A stretch of DNA of 64,000 nt, taken from assembly GCA_963743285.1 (NCBI GenBank), contig CAVUPF010000001.1:950967-1014966 (forward strand), given 5' to 3'. Shown piece after piece: positions 1-8,033 of this stretch. Position 1 is the stretch's first letter; every line of letters begins with the position of its first letter. Under the pieces are notes generated by a model, which worked only from the letters and a program-made list of their open reading frames with translations, ran no database searches and was not told the DNA's origin. The stretch comes from CAVUPF01 sp963743285. Its GTDB lineage: Bacteria > Actinomycetota > Thermoleophilia > Solirubrobacterales > 70-9. The position numbers and the translations under genes are program-made.

Positions 1-344
1 GCTCGCTGGCGCTGCGCCAGGAGCGCGACCGCGGCGACTGGCCGCCCTGCTTCGATCGGCTCTGGGGCGCGATCTCCGAGCGGGTCGGGCGCGCCGAGGC
101 CGCCCGCCAGATGGTCGACGTACTGCTGCTCTGCCGCGAGCTCGGCTCAGCGCGGGTCGAGCTGGCGGTGAGCGGCGCGCTTGCCGCCGGCGCCCATGAC
201 GGGCGGGCGGTGGCGCTGCTGGCGCGGCGCGCCGAGCGCCCGGCGGTGCCGGCCCTGGAGCTGGAGGAGCGCCTGGCGGGGGTGGGCTCCCCGCCTCCTC
301 AAGACCTCTCCGGCTATGACCGCCTGCGGGAGGCGGGGCGGTGA
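1..344 (+). CDS. istA: IS21 transposase IstA, C-terminal fragment (cut by window edge)
   Basis: This is the C-terminal part, about 113 codons, of an IS21-type transposase, open from the first base in the frame starting at base 3. It has the Ala/Arg/Leu-rich helical tail normal for IstA, and its stop codon overlaps the GTG start of a clear istB gene, the standard istAB arrangement. The DDE catalytic core would lie upstream, outside the window. Identification rests mainly on the istB neighbour, because the tail itself is weakly conserved. Confidence 0.75.
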   Translation, partial: SLALRQERDRGDWPPCFDRLWGAISERVGRAEAARQMVDVLLLCRELGSARVELAVSGALAAGAHDGRAVALLARRAERPAVPALELEERLAGVGSPPPQDLSGYDRLREAGR

Positions 345-1411
345 GCGCGAAGCCGGCAAACCCCAAGACCGCCGCCCTGGAGGCGCTGATCGAGGCCCAT
401 GCCGCCGAGCTGAAGCTGCCGACGGTGAAGGCGCGCTTCCGGGCGATGGCCGCCGAGGCGACCCGCGAGCAGCAGACGCCGCTCGCCTACCTCGCTGCCC
501 TGCTTGAGGCCGAGCACCAGGAGCGCTCCGAGCGCCGCGAACGGCGACGCTTGGTCGAAGCCCGCTTCCCGGTGATGAAGCGCCTGCAGGAGTTCCGCTT
601 CGATGACAACCCCAGGGTTCCCCAGGCGACGATCGCGGCACTCGCGGAGGGCTCTTGGATCGACGATCGGGAGTCGGTGATCTTCGTCGGAGAGTCGGGT
701 ACGGGGAAGACGATGCTGGCGACGGCGCTGGCGGTCTGCGCCTGCCAGCAGGGACGGCGGGTGCGCTTCACCACCCTCGCCGGGCTCGCCAACGAGCTGC
801 AGGAAGCCGAGTCCCGCCGCGAGCTGGGCCGGGTGGTCGGCCGCTACGCCCGCACCGAGTTGGTCGTCTTGGATGAGCTCGGCTACCTCGCCCTGCCCGA
901 AGGGGCGGCGGAGCTGATCTTCCAGGTCCTCTCCGAGCGCCACGAGCGCGGCTCGCTGATCGTCACCACCAACCTCCCCTTCGGCGAGTGGACGAAGGTC
1001 TTCGCCGACCCCAGGCTGGCCAAGGCGGTCGTCGACCGCCTCACCCACAAGGCCCACATCATCGAGACCGGCGAGGCGTCCTGGCGCTTTCGCCACGGGC
1101 TGGAGAAACGCGGCGCCAGGAAGAGGGAGGCTGAGACCGCCGCACGACGCCGAGACCGTCACCGCTGCGCCTCGCCTACGGCTCGGCTCCGCGGTGACGG
1201 TCTCCCGGCGCATCAGGCACAATCAACGTCACCGATAACCGGCAAGAGGTGGGGCCACTTCAAGCGTCGAAGCCGGGGCCACTGCAAGTGGCGACACTCA
1301 CCCGCCTCCAGCGCGCGGAGAGGGCATCGGGGTCGGAGAGGATCTCGGCGGTCTCCTCCAGCGCCTCGTACTCGTCGATTGGGGCGGCGGCGGACTTCCC
1401 GTTGCGCGTGA
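341..1411 (+). CDS. istB: IS21 helper ATPase IstB
   Basis: IstB is the AAA+ ATPase that helps IstA choose a target. An N-terminal helical region (residues about 1-100) is followed by a Walker A motif GESGTGKT near residue 125 and a Walker B-type segment VVLDELGY near 175. The family sensor segment IVTTNLPFGEW lies near 210. The GTG start overlaps the istA stop by 4 bp. Recognisable IstB ends at about residue 260, near base 1120. The frame then runs on without a stop through the IS end into flanking DNA, so the last 90 codons are probably not native; a one-base shift near 1120 would expose a stop at about 1132. Confidence 0.85.
   Translation: MSAKPANPKTAALEALIEAHAAELKLPTVKARFRAMAAEATREQQTPLAYLAALLEAEHQERSERRERRRLVEARFPVMKRLQEFRFDDNPRVPQATIAALAEGSWIDDRESVIFVGESGTGKTMLATALAVCACQQGRRVRFTTLAGLANELQEAESRRELGRVVGRYARTELVVLDELGYLALPEGAAELIFQVLSERHERGSLIVTTNLPFGEWTKVFADPRLAKAVVDRLTHKAHIIETGEASWRFRHGLEKRGARKREAETAARRRDRHRCASPTARLRGDGLPAHQAQSTSPITGKRWGHFKRRSRGHCKWRHSPASSARRGHRGRRGSRRSPPAPRTRRLGRRRTSRCA
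1152..1204 (+). terminator. Hairpin downstream of istB
   Basis: A perfect 14-bp inverted repeat, GAGACCGTCACCGC (1152-1165) and GCGGTGACGGTCTC (1191-1204), is separated by 25 bases. It sits between the end of recognisable istB and the right end of the element. There is no T-run, so it may act as an actinobacterial-type terminator or as a transcription insulator of the IS. Confidence 0.5.
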
Positions 1412-1481
1412 CCAGCACGTGGTCGCGGCGGTCACTGACATCGTTGAGCAGGCTTGCGAGGTTGCTGCGCAGCTCGCGCAC
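1297..1481 (-). pseudogene. Phd/YefM-type antitoxin, 3' end cut off by the IS21 element
   Basis: The protein read on the minus strand starts VRELRSNLASLLNDV and continues with the typical YefM/Phd core (DHVLVTRNGKSAAA, then a helical EYEALEETAEIL). After SDPDALSA the family resemblance stops: a two-base shift in a GC repeat is followed at once by the IS21 terminus, so the toxin-binding C-terminus is lost. The partner toxin (YoeB, RelE or Doc type) should lie on the far side of the IS, outside the window. The only in-frame start below the operator is the GTG at 1481; an upstream in-frame TAA excludes a longer form. Confidence 0.75.
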
Positions 1482-1508
1482 CGGGACGGTCTTGGCCCTG
1501 CCTGGCGG

Positions 1509-1526
1509 TGTACAAGATTATGTACA
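1509..1526 (-). promoter_or_regulatory. YefM-type operator (TGTACA N6 TGTACA) and promoter
   Basis: Two TGTACA hexamers, each itself a palindrome, lie at 1509-1514 and 1521-1526. E. coli YefM is known to bind TGTACA cores in its own promoter. On the minus strand the spacer forms part of CATAAT, a plausible -10 box about 30 bases ahead of the antitoxin start. The operator fits the family of the broken gene beside it. Confidence 0.7.
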
Positions 1527-1649
1527 TGCAGAGGCTTGCCCGCAGTCGGGAACTTCAGGGCCGATCTCCGCGGGAACCGGTCTGGCTCACTCGCCCGGGA
1601 GGGGTCGCCTCAGCAGCGACCCCTCCGAACCCTGACCTCCCCTTGCAGG

Positions 1650-3050
1650 TCAGGGGATCAGGAACCCGCCCGGATTGAGCACGCCACGCCGGTAGACATT
1701 GAGCACGGGCTGTGCTGCCGGACTCAGATTCGTGGCGACTGAGTCAAAGGCCACGTAGTGGCCCGCCGGTGAGATAGCCGGGTCGCCGGAGTTCCCATTT
1801 GCAGGCGCTCCTAGTGCGCCACTCGCGCGCGATACCAGGGCCAGGCTGCCGGTCCATAGGTCCCGCTCGTAGACATTTTGCAGCGGGGCAGCTGTGGGCG
1901 GCAGAACCGCCGGGGTCAGATTGGTCGCCGCCGAAGCGAAGGCCACATAACGTCCGTCGGCCGAGATCGTCGGTGCGCCTGAGTCCCCGTTCGCAGCCGC
2001 ACCGCTTGACCCAGCGCCACGTGAGAGGAGGGTGGTTTCGCCGGTATCCAGGTCACGCAGGTAGACCTCGCGCACGCCAGGTACAGCGGTTGGTGTTGGC
2101 ACCAAGTTGGTCGCCATCGAGGAGAAGACGACATGGCGCCCGTCCAGCGAGACACTCGGCTCGCCCGAGGGGCCGTTTGCCGGCGCCCCGCTCGGGCCGC
2201 TGGCCCGGGAGACAAGCATCGTCGTGTGCGTGGTGCGATCGCGCACGTAGATCTCTTCGGTTGCCGGCGTGGCGGTTGCTTGCGGGCTGAGGTTGGTGGC
2301 GTCTGAGATGAAGACCACGTAGCGACCATGTGGGGAGATCGATGCCTCCCAGGAGCGCCCATTGGCCTGCGCGCCCCCCACACCGCTCTGACGCGAAACC
2401 AGGTTTGTCTTCTCTCTGTCTAGGTCACGCACATAGACATTGGACGTCCCGTTGGTGGCGCCAAGGTTGGTGGCGGTAGAGGAAAAGCTGACGAAGCGTC
2501 CGTCGGTCGACATTGTCGGGCCGAAGGAGTTCCTGTTTGCCTCCGCTCCAAACACGCCGCTCTTGCGTGAGATGAGTACGGTCTCGCCGGTCTGCATATC
2601 TCGGACAAAGATGTTCTCTTTCTGATTGTTGGTGCCGAGATTTGTCGCAAGTGAGGCAAATGCGATGAATTTGCCGTTCGCCGAGACCGAACCCCCGAAC
2701 GAATTCCCGTTCGCGGGAGCCCCCGCAGTGTTCCGAGAGACCAGAACGGTTTGATTCGTCGCGACGTTTCGCTCATAGACCTCTTTGACTCCGTTGTTGG
2801 GGCCAGGCAGGTTCGTTGCAGCCGAGTCAAAGACGACCCACTGGCCATAGACGGAAATCGAGTCGGCCTTGGATTCGGCATTCGCGCCGGCCCCGCCGAG
2901 CCCGTTGGCTCGACTGACCAGGACCGTCCGGGGATTTTTCAGGTGGTGTCGGGGAGGAGTCTGATATTGCTGGGCTGCGGCCACAGCGGGAAAGCTGAAC
3001 CCGAGGACAACGCACAGCACTACCCCAACGCGTAGAAGTGCCTCACGCAT
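1650..3050 (-). CDS. Secreted PD40/TolB-like beta-propeller protein
   Basis: The 466-residue product has a signal peptide (a hydrophobic stretch after MREALLRVG, cleavage expected near AVAAA-QQ). It is followed by about seven copies of a roughly 60-residue unit. Each unit has a VLVSR-type strand, an APANG turn, a DGRYVAFAS-type strand and TNL, then a VYERDL-type strand. This is the PD40/WD40-like pattern of TolB-type propellers. No enzymatic motif is visible, so an extracellular binding or structural role is inferred. I chose the ATG at 3050 because the signal peptide begins there; the frame is open to 3131. A paralogue lies at 43259-44611. No partner genes of a Tol system are nearby. Confidence 0.75.
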   Translation of the reverse strand: MREALLRVGVVLCVVLGFSFPAVAAAQQYQTPPRHHLKNPRTVLVSRANGLGGAGANAESKADSISVYGQWVVFDSAATNLPGPNNGVKEVYERNVATNQTVLVSRNTAGAPANGNSFGGSVSANGKFIAFASLATNLGTNNQKENIFVRDMQTGETVLISRKSGVFGAEANRNSFGPTMSTDGRFVSFSSTATNLGATNGTSNVYVRDLDREKTNLVSRQSGVGGAQANGRSWEASISPHGRYVVFISDATNLSPQATATPATEEIYVRDRTTHTTMLVSRASGPSGAPANGPSGEPSVSLDGRHVVFSSMATNLVPTPTAVPGVREVYLRDLDTGETTLLSRGAGSSGAAANGDSGAPTISADGRYVAFASAATNLTPAVLPPTAAPLQNVYERDLWTGSLALVSRASGALGAPANGNSGDPAISPAGHYVAFDSVATNLSPAAQPVLNVYRRGVLNPGGFLIP

Positions 3051-3300
3051 GATGTCGCCTGCCTTTTTTAGTGGACCTGGCTGTGAGGAGCTGACGGGCT
3101 CTACTGCTTTTCTACTGGCACCGACCCCCAATATTCAGCGCCTCTCCTGCAACCAACACTCCGCAGGTAACGGTGTTGCGGTTTCACCTCCACGACTATC
3201 GAAGGAGGGGCTTACTCCATCGGGCCAGATGTCGCTCCAGCCTCAAGCGCTCTGGGGCGGAGCTCCCGAGAAATGGCCCCGCGCCCTGGACCAGCTCAGA

Positions 3301-3729
3301 TCAGAGTCTGCCGCGCGGCGCCAACCAGACGCTCTTGAAGCTCAGCTCGGTCTTGGCGCCGAGGATGTCAAAGTCGGCGTCGTAGTGCAGGACGCCGAGG
3401 TATTGTCGGTCGGCGATCGCGGCGAGGATGAGGTCGACCGGCGGCAGGCGGTGGTGCCCGGCGCGGGCCAGTTGGGCTTGCGCGCCGACCGCGCGCCTTT
3501 CGATCTCCTCGTCGATCCGGATCTGCGGGAGCGCGAGCAACTCCTCGGCAAGTTTGGCCTGCTCGTCGGCGCCACGCGGGGAGTAACCGGCTTCCAGTAG
3601 GAACGGCAGGCAGGTCGCAAGGCGACCATCTTCGAGGGCGTTGGCGATCTCCTCCGCTCGTGGGGCGGGGAGTGAGGCCTCATCCAGCCTTGTCCAGGCT
3701 GAGTTGTCGAGCAGCAGCTCGACGCTCAG
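3301..3729 (-). CDS. vapC: VapC-family PIN-domain toxin
   Basis: This is a PIN-domain ribonuclease of about 140 residues. The acidic residues expected for metal binding are visible: Asp in LLLDNSAW at the N-terminus, Glu in the FLLEAGYS segment, Asp in PVDLILAAIAD, and Asp in HYDADFD. The C-terminus SVWLAPRG is typical of actinobacterial VapC proteins. The frame overlaps the stop of the upstream antitoxin by a few bases, as usual for vapBC. No ATG, GTG or TTG lies in frame close to the expected start, so initiation at a rare codon or a one-base error near 3727 has to be assumed; the coordinate of the start is approximate. Confidence 0.8.
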   Translation of the reverse strand: MSVELLLDNSAWTRLDEASLPAPRAEEIANALEDGRLATCLPFLLEAGYSPRGADEQAKLAEELLALPQIRIDEEIERRAVGAQAQLARAGHHRLPPVDLILAAIADRQYLGVLHYDADFDILGAKTELSFKSVWLAPRGRL

Positions 3730-3998
3730 CGCCGCGCCCAGCCTGAGGCGCGAACCTGCTCGGCGGCCTCGCGGCTTACCGCCAGTTCGCCCGAGCGCAC
3801 GCGGTTGGCAAGTCGCCGGCGCAGGTTCGCCCCGCCCTCCCGCTCGGCGCCCAACGACGCAAGCTTGGCATCAGCCCCGAGTACGACCAGCTCACCTAGC
3901 TCGATGCGGTCACTCCCGAGCTCGCCTCGCAGCTCGTCCAGCGCTGCATGGACGAGCGGGGTCTCGGTGATCGCGTGTCGGCGGCGTTTCCTGGGCAT
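3726..3998 (-). CDS. vapB: VapB-type antitoxin
   Basis: The 90-residue protein starts MPRKRRRHAITETP and is followed by a helical, acidic C-terminus (EAAEQVRASGWARR). It directly precedes and overlaps the PIN toxin. The N-terminal basic segment fits a DNA-binding domain and the helical part fits a toxin wrap, though I cannot name the exact antitoxin subfamily. The ATG at 3998 is preferred over the upstream start at 4025 because an inverted repeat at 4006-4025 would otherwise lie inside the gene. Antitoxin first, toxin second, with overlap, implies one autoregulated transcript. Confidence 0.7.
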   Translation of the reverse strand: MPRKRRRHAITETPLVHAALDELRGELGSDRIELGELVVLGADAKLASLGAEREGGANLRRRLANRVRSGELAVSREAAEQVRASGWARR

Positions 3999-4005
3999 GA
4001 CCTTA

Positions 4006-4025
4006 GTGTGGCACTGGTGCGACAC
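4006..4025 (-). promoter_or_regulatory. Inverted-repeat operator of the vapBC pair
   Basis: GTGTGGCAC (4006-4014) and GTGCGACAC (4017-4025) form a near-perfect inverted repeat with one mismatched pair around a TG centre. It lies 8 bases ahead of the antitoxin ATG, the normal place for a site bound by the VapB-VapC complex. Confidence 0.55.
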
Positions 4026-4223
4026 TCCGACTCGACAGGCAGGGCCTCTGAGCGGCCTCGACAGTCGCGATCTGCGGACCGATCTTCACGCGCGAGGCAG
4101 GCGCCAGGTCTGCTGGCGGGGGAGGAAGCCGCTACGGCCGGCTCCGACCCGGGGCGGCGGGTGCGATGCCGCGCGTGGGGTTGGGGCCCCAAACGGACCG
4201 CTGCGGGGTGCCGCTGTTCGCTC

Positions 4224-4901
4224 TCAGGCCCCGCCCACGAGCCGCTCGTTCACCAATCGGGCGAAGACCACGTAGCGCTGGGCGGCGCTATAGAGCGGGT
4301 TGCAGGCGCTCAGCACGAGGCGCTCATAGCCGACCGCCCTGACGATCCCGACATCGGTCGGTTCGACGATGGCGGTCCTCTGGACCCGGTAGATGAAGTG
4401 GGCGTAGGGCATCTCGAGGGTGATCTGATCGCCGGGCCGCATCGAGTCGATGTGGCGGAAGGGCGCCAGGTAGGTGGTGCGGTGGCCGGCGATCGCGACC
4501 GTGCCGCCCTGGCCGGGGAAAGGTGTTTCGGGGTAGTGGCCGGGCCCCTTCTCAAGGCTGGTGGTGTCGGTGCCCTGGATGACGACCATGTTCAACCCGG
4601 CCATCGCGGGGGCGATGATCCGACCGATCGCCTCGCCGGTGCTGACCTGTGCGGCGAAGCGCCGCGCCAGGACCTCGATCTGGCGCTTGGACCCTCTCAC
4701 CCCGGCGATCGCGAGGCGATCGGCCCGGGTCGGGTACTGGGCTTCGAGGCTGCTGAGCTGGCTCGCCGCTTCTTCCTGCTTGATCGAGCTGTAGATCGAG
4801 GAGAGCGGCTCCTTGTAGGCGAGGGTGATCCCGACATCGGCGATCACCACCAAACCGGCGGTGATCAGGGCGATCGAGGCGATGTGGCCGAGGCGCCGCA
4901 T
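4224..4901 (-). CDS. Class E-like sortase, membrane anchored
   Basis: The 225-residue product has an N-terminal membrane segment (residues about 5-30). The sortase fold follows, with catalytic His in AGHRTTY (about residue 140), Cys in LVLSACNP (about 200) and Arg in AAQRYVVF shortly after. The usual TLXTC signature is here LSAC. Sortases of this class join sorted surface proteins or lipids at the outer face of the membrane. No LPXTG-type substrate is encoded nearby; the divergent CAP protein lacks a sorting tail. The start at 4901 puts the membrane helix at the N-terminus; the frame is open to 5027. Confidence 0.8.
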   Translation of the reverse strand: MRRLGHIASIALITAGLVVIADVGITLAYKEPLSSIYSSIKQEEAASQLSSLEAQYPTRADRLAIAGVRGSKRQIEVLARRFAAQVSTGEAIGRIIAPAMAGLNMVVIQGTDTTSLEKGPGHYPETPFPGQGGTVAIAGHRTTYLAPFRHIDSMRPGDQITLEMPYAHFIYRVQRTAIVEPTDVGIVRAVGYERLVLSACNPLYSAAQRYVVFARLVNERLVGGA

Positions 4902-5083
4902 CGGTCGAAGTTTGGCAGCGTGGGGGTGGGGAGGGGCGTCGGCTCTGAGCGGCGGGCCTGGGTGCTGAGCCCGGGCGGGGGACAAGGCTTGGCCACCGAT
5001 TTCGATTTGTGCCGAGATCTCATACATGTGTCCGGTGCAAGGGACGGGCTAAGGATTGACCGTGAGATGGCGACACAAAATGG

Positions 5084-5710
5084 GTGGGCCCCAAGATCGC
5101 AACCGCCTGTTTGGTGCTCGCGGCGCTTGCCTGCGCCGCGCTAGCGCCCTCGGCCGGGGCGATGGACCTTGGCCGCTTGATCGCGCCGGAGTCGGTCTGC
5201 CCCAACCAGGGCAGGCTCGAAGCTCCCGCCGCCGTGCAGGAGCAGGCGATGCGCTGCATGACCGACTTCGCCCGGCAACGCCGCGGGATGGCGGGGCTCG
5301 CCGATGCCGCCAACCTCGACCGCTCGGCCGTCGATAAGGCGCGGGACATCATCCGCTGCGATGACTTCAGCCACACCGCCTGCGGTCGGAGCTTCAGCTA
5401 CTGGATGCAGCGGGTCGGCTACATCCCGGCGCGTTGCTGGCGAGTGGGGGAGAACCTCGCCTGGGGGTCCGGCGAACTCGGCACCGTGCGGGCGATCTTC
5501 CGCGGCTGGATCTACTCCCCCGAACACCGGGCCAACATCCTCGGCCCCTACACCCAGATCGGCACCGCCTTGTCGGTCGGCAGCCTCGAAGGGCACCAGG
5601 GCGCCCATCTCTGGATTCAGCACTTCGGCAGTCATTGCACCGGGCCGCTGAGGCTGACGCGCCATCGCACCCCGAAGCTCGCCAGGGCGATCGTCGCGCC
5701 GGCCGGCTGA
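5084..5710 (+). CDS. Secreted CAP-domain (SCP/PR-1) protein
   Basis: A signal peptide (ACLVLAALACAALAPSAGA) leads into a CAP domain. Expected motifs are present: the helix with LDRSAVDKARDI, GENLAWG, then WIYSPEHRANIL, which is the SP-H-R-NIL signature, and a final strand with WIQHFG. Six or more cysteines suggest disulfides. Bacterial CAP proteins of this length are extracellular and mostly of unknown role. The GTG at 5084 is the only start available because an in-frame stop lies about 20 bases upstream. The gene diverges from the sortase gene; 180 bases separate them. Confidence 0.8.
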   Translation: MGPKIATACLVLAALACAALAPSAGAMDLGRLIAPESVCPNQGRLEAPAAVQEQAMRCMTDFARQRRGMAGLADAANLDRSAVDKARDIIRCDDFSHTACGRSFSYWMQRVGYIPARCWRVGENLAWGSGELGTVRAIFRGWIYSPEHRANILGPYTQIGTALSVGSLEGHQGAHLWIQHFGSHCTGPLRLTRHRTPKLARAIVAPAG

Positions 5711-5975
5711 CGGCTCGCGCTGAGCGCGGCGCACACCGCGATGGCGGGGTGAGGCTGGCGGATGCGATCTCGGTCGGCGCCGCCGAGAGCGGGCTCCGGG
5801 AAGGTTGCGGGCAGCGGGAGGATCGGTCTTGGCGCTGCGGGGCCGGGGCGGGGGAGCGGTGCTCGGGAGGGCGAGAGAGGGCGAGGGAGCGATCGGAGTG
5901 CGGGTGGGCCGCAGCAGTCAAAGTCCGGGAAGCGCGGAACGCCATGCCGAGCGGCTGCGGAGCGCGATCAGCGCC

Positions 5976-6362
5976 TTACTCGTCCGCGTAGCCAGGGCGG
6001 GCCACCTCCAGCTTGCGTCGCACATGCTCACGCAGGCGGGCGGTCAGCTGGTCGAGCCGCCCGTCGAGCGCGCCGGAGCGGATCACCTCAGAGAGCCGGC
6101 GCTCGGCCGCCCGCACGGCGAGCGGCAGCTCCCCCTCGGCCGGGACCTCGAGGTCGCTGCCGAGCAGCTCCGCGAACAGGGCCAGGTCCTCCCGCAACGG
6201 TCCCTCGCCGGCCCGCAGCTCACGGGCGATCACGGCGCACAGGTTGGCGGCGACGAGCACCTGGAAGCGCTTCTCGCGCGGCGCCCAACCGCGCACCTCG
6301 GCGAGGAGGAACTCTGCCAGGGCGTCGAGGAGCTCCGGGGCGTCCGGGCGGTTCTGGGTCAA
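5976..6362 (-). CDS. DUF6285 protein
   Basis: A 128-residue helical protein begins LTQNRPDAPELLDALAEFL and continues with REKRFQVLVAANLCAVIARE. This pattern is found in a family that almost always sits behind an APH-like kinase and acyl-CoA dehydrogenases in actinobacteria and proteobacteria. The TTG start overlaps the kinase stop by 4 bp (TTGA), so translation is coupled. Function is unknown; the association suggests a small partner of the kinase. Confidence 0.75.
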   Translation of the reverse strand: MTQNRPDAPELLDALAEFLLAEVRGWAPREKRFQVLVAANLCAVIARELRAGEGPLREDLALFAELLGSDLEVPAEGELPLAVRAAERRLSEVIRSGALDGRLDQLTARLREHVRRKLEVARPGYADE

Positions 6363-7342
6363 GCGGTCTTCCCGATCAGCTCCAGCATGTCCCACTCGGG
6401 CTCGCAGATCCGCCGACCGAGCGAGGCGAGCTCGTGGCTGCGGCGCACCCCGCTGAGGTGATCGTGCGCCTGGCGGGCACAGATCACCGCCCACTTGAGG
6501 TTTCCGAAGACCTCCCAGAAACGCAGCCGCTCGGGATCAGGCCGCGTTCCCCCGGCCCGCACGTAGGCATCGAGGAACGGCTCGAGGGTGCCGACACCGG
6601 CCACCGGCAGGTCGTCGTTGCCGAAGCGCCAGGAGCGGATGCAGAGCCAGCCGATGTCCTCGACCGGGTCGCCGAGGTGGGCCAGCTCCCAGTCGATCAC
6701 GGCTCGCAGGCCATCGCCGTCGAGGATGAAGTTGCCGAGCCGGAAGTCGCCGTGGAGGAGCGCGGTCCCCGTCGGCGGTGGCGCCTGCGCCCGCAGCCAG
6801 CGCAGGCCGGCCTCGATCGCCGGGAGCGGCTCGGCGATCTCGTCGAGCATCCGCTCCCACTGTTCGATGACCGTTGCGAGTGGATCTGCGCCGGAGACCT
6901 TCAGCCCGGTCTCGCCGACAGGGATTGAGTGGACCCTCGCCAGCGCCGCGCCCAGCTGCGCTGGTAAGCCGATCCGGGCTCGCTCGAACTCGGGCTTGCG
7001 CAGGAGCCGCGGCGCGACCGACTCCCCAGCGACGTGCTCCATCAGAATCCCCGCGGTCCCGAACCGTCCCCCTGCGGGCTCGACCTGGAGGATCTGGGGT
7101 ACCGGGACGCCCCGATCGCCGGCCAGGCGGATCAGCCGCGCCTCTCCCTCCTGAGGCACAAGCGACTCCGAGCCAGGCGGATCCCGGCGCAGCACGAATC
7201 GCCTCCCGGCGGTCTCGACCAGCCAGGTCTCCCGTGATGCCCCGCCCGGGATCCTCGTCAGCCGAAGGTCATCGTTGCCGTGGCCCAGCCCGGCGAGGAC
7301 CTCCGCCACGCCTGCTTCGGGCGCCTCGGGTCTATTGCTCAT
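6359..7342 (-). CDS. APH/ACAD10-type phosphotransferase
   Basis: The 327-residue protein has the aminoglycoside-phosphotransferase kinase fold. A nucleotide-binding hairpin (GGASRETWLVET) and FVLRRDPPG come first. The catalytic loop LLHGDFRLGNFIL (about residue 200) and the metal-binding AVIDWELAHLGDP follow. This subgroup is commonly linked to acyl-CoA metabolism and not to antibiotic resistance; the natural substrate is not known. The ATG lies inside the end of the upstream gene (11-bp overlap), and the stop overlaps the DUF6285 start, so three genes form one coupled operon. Confidence 0.8.
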   Translation of the reverse strand: MSNRPEAPEAGVAEVLAGLGHGNDDLRLTRIPGGASRETWLVETAGRRFVLRRDPPGSESLVPQEGEARLIRLAGDRGVPVPQILQVEPAGGRFGTAGILMEHVAGESVAPRLLRKPEFERARIGLPAQLGAALARVHSIPVGETGLKVSGADPLATVIEQWERMLDEIAEPLPAIEAGLRWLRAQAPPPTGTALLHGDFRLGNFILDGDGLRAVIDWELAHLGDPVEDIGWLCIRSWRFGNDDLPVAGVGTLEPFLDAYVRAGGTRPDPERLRFWEVFGNLKWAVICARQAHDHLSGVRRSHELASLGRRICEPEWDMLELIGKTA

Positions 7343-8033
7343 CCCCGGGTCCGTAGCGCGCGGCGAAGCGCTCTGGGATGTCGGCCGGATCCTTGTACCA
7401 GTACCAGGTGCAGGGATCGCGATCGAAGTCGTCGGGAGGGTCGGAGGGGTAGACGGGATAGCCGATCCAGCGCAGCGGCAGGATTTCGTTCATGAAGGCG
7501 CAGTGGGTGCAGTAGAGCGGAAACCCCTCGCGCCCGTAGGACCACTCGTGTGCGGAGTCGGTCACCCCCCAGCCCCCCTTGCCGTAGCGTCCCATCCGCC
7601 ACAGGCGCTGCCCCGATCCGCAGGGGTTCATCCGGAAGATGAGTTTCTCGTCGTCCTCCTCGACCTCAAAGGCGCCCGGCGTGGGGCCGACCCCGCTGCA
7701 GGAGTGCGCGCGCCAGGTGGCGGCCAGGGCTTTGGCGATCTCGCGCCGGTCCGAGCCGGCGATCGTCTCGACCGGGCCCTTCCAGCCGCGCTCCAGGCTC
7801 CAGGTCCAGGCCTCCTTGACCCCCTCGTCTCCGAGCTTCTCCTTGACGAAGGAGATCAGGCCGGCCATCCCGTCTACGAGGAGGTCGTGGATGAACTGCG
7901 ACTCGTGCTTCATCGCCTCGCAGAGACGCTTCGCCTCCTCGACGTCGCCCCGGTCGATCGCCTCGATCGTCCGGTCCATCGTCGGTCGCGACATCTCCCG
8001 CAGCTCCTCTTCGGAGAACCATCTCTCTTCCAT
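7332..8033 (-). CDS. Uncharacterised protein, first gene of the kinase/DUF6285 operon
   Basis: The 233-residue product has an acidic helical N-terminal half (residues 1-90) containing MKHESQFIHDLLVDGMAGL. The C-terminal half is rich in Cys, Trp and Tyr, with MNPCGSGQRL, LYCTHCAFMNE and CTWYWYKDPADIP. The cysteines could bind a metal. I do not recognise a named family. The start at 8033 is chosen because AGGAGG lies 4 bases ahead of it. It overlaps the kinase gene and is likely cotranscribed with it. Confidence 0.6.
   Translation of the reverse strand: MEERWFSEEELREMSRPTMDRTIEAIDRGDVEEAKRLCEAMKHESQFIHDLLVDGMAGLISFVKEKLGDEGVKEAWTWSLERGWKGPVETIAGSDRREIAKALAATWRAHSCSGVGPTPGAFEVEEDDEKLIFRMNPCGSGQRLWRMGRYGKGGWGVTDSAHEWSYGREGFPLYCTHCAFMNEILPLRWIGYPVYPSDPPDDFDRDPCTWYWYKDPADIPERFAARYGPGDEQ

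Larger units (their letters stand above)
1..1296 (+). mobile_element. IS21-family insertion sequence, right part
   Basis: The left part of the element lies outside the window. What is present is the tail of istA, a full istB that overlaps it, a strong hairpin, and the right terminus. The terminus holds two direct copies of GGGGCCACT (1251-1259 and 1275-1283), the usual multiple terminal repeats of IS21 elements, and ends in GGCGACA at about 1296. Immediately beyond this point the sequence becomes an antitoxin gene read on the opposite strand, so the edge can be placed to within a few bases. The target-site duplication cannot be checked because the left end is missing. Confidence 0.85.

Noticed and set aside
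5762..6928. A 388-codon plus-strand frame over the kinase/DUF6285 genes
   Set aside because: Arg/Ala/Pro-rich low-complexity translation typical of a shadow frame; the minus strand shows coupled, recognisable genes.
6359..7342. Aminoglycoside resistance kinase
   Set aside because: The APH fold is shared, but the DUF6285 neighbour and sequence type point to the ACAD10-like group of metabolic kinases.
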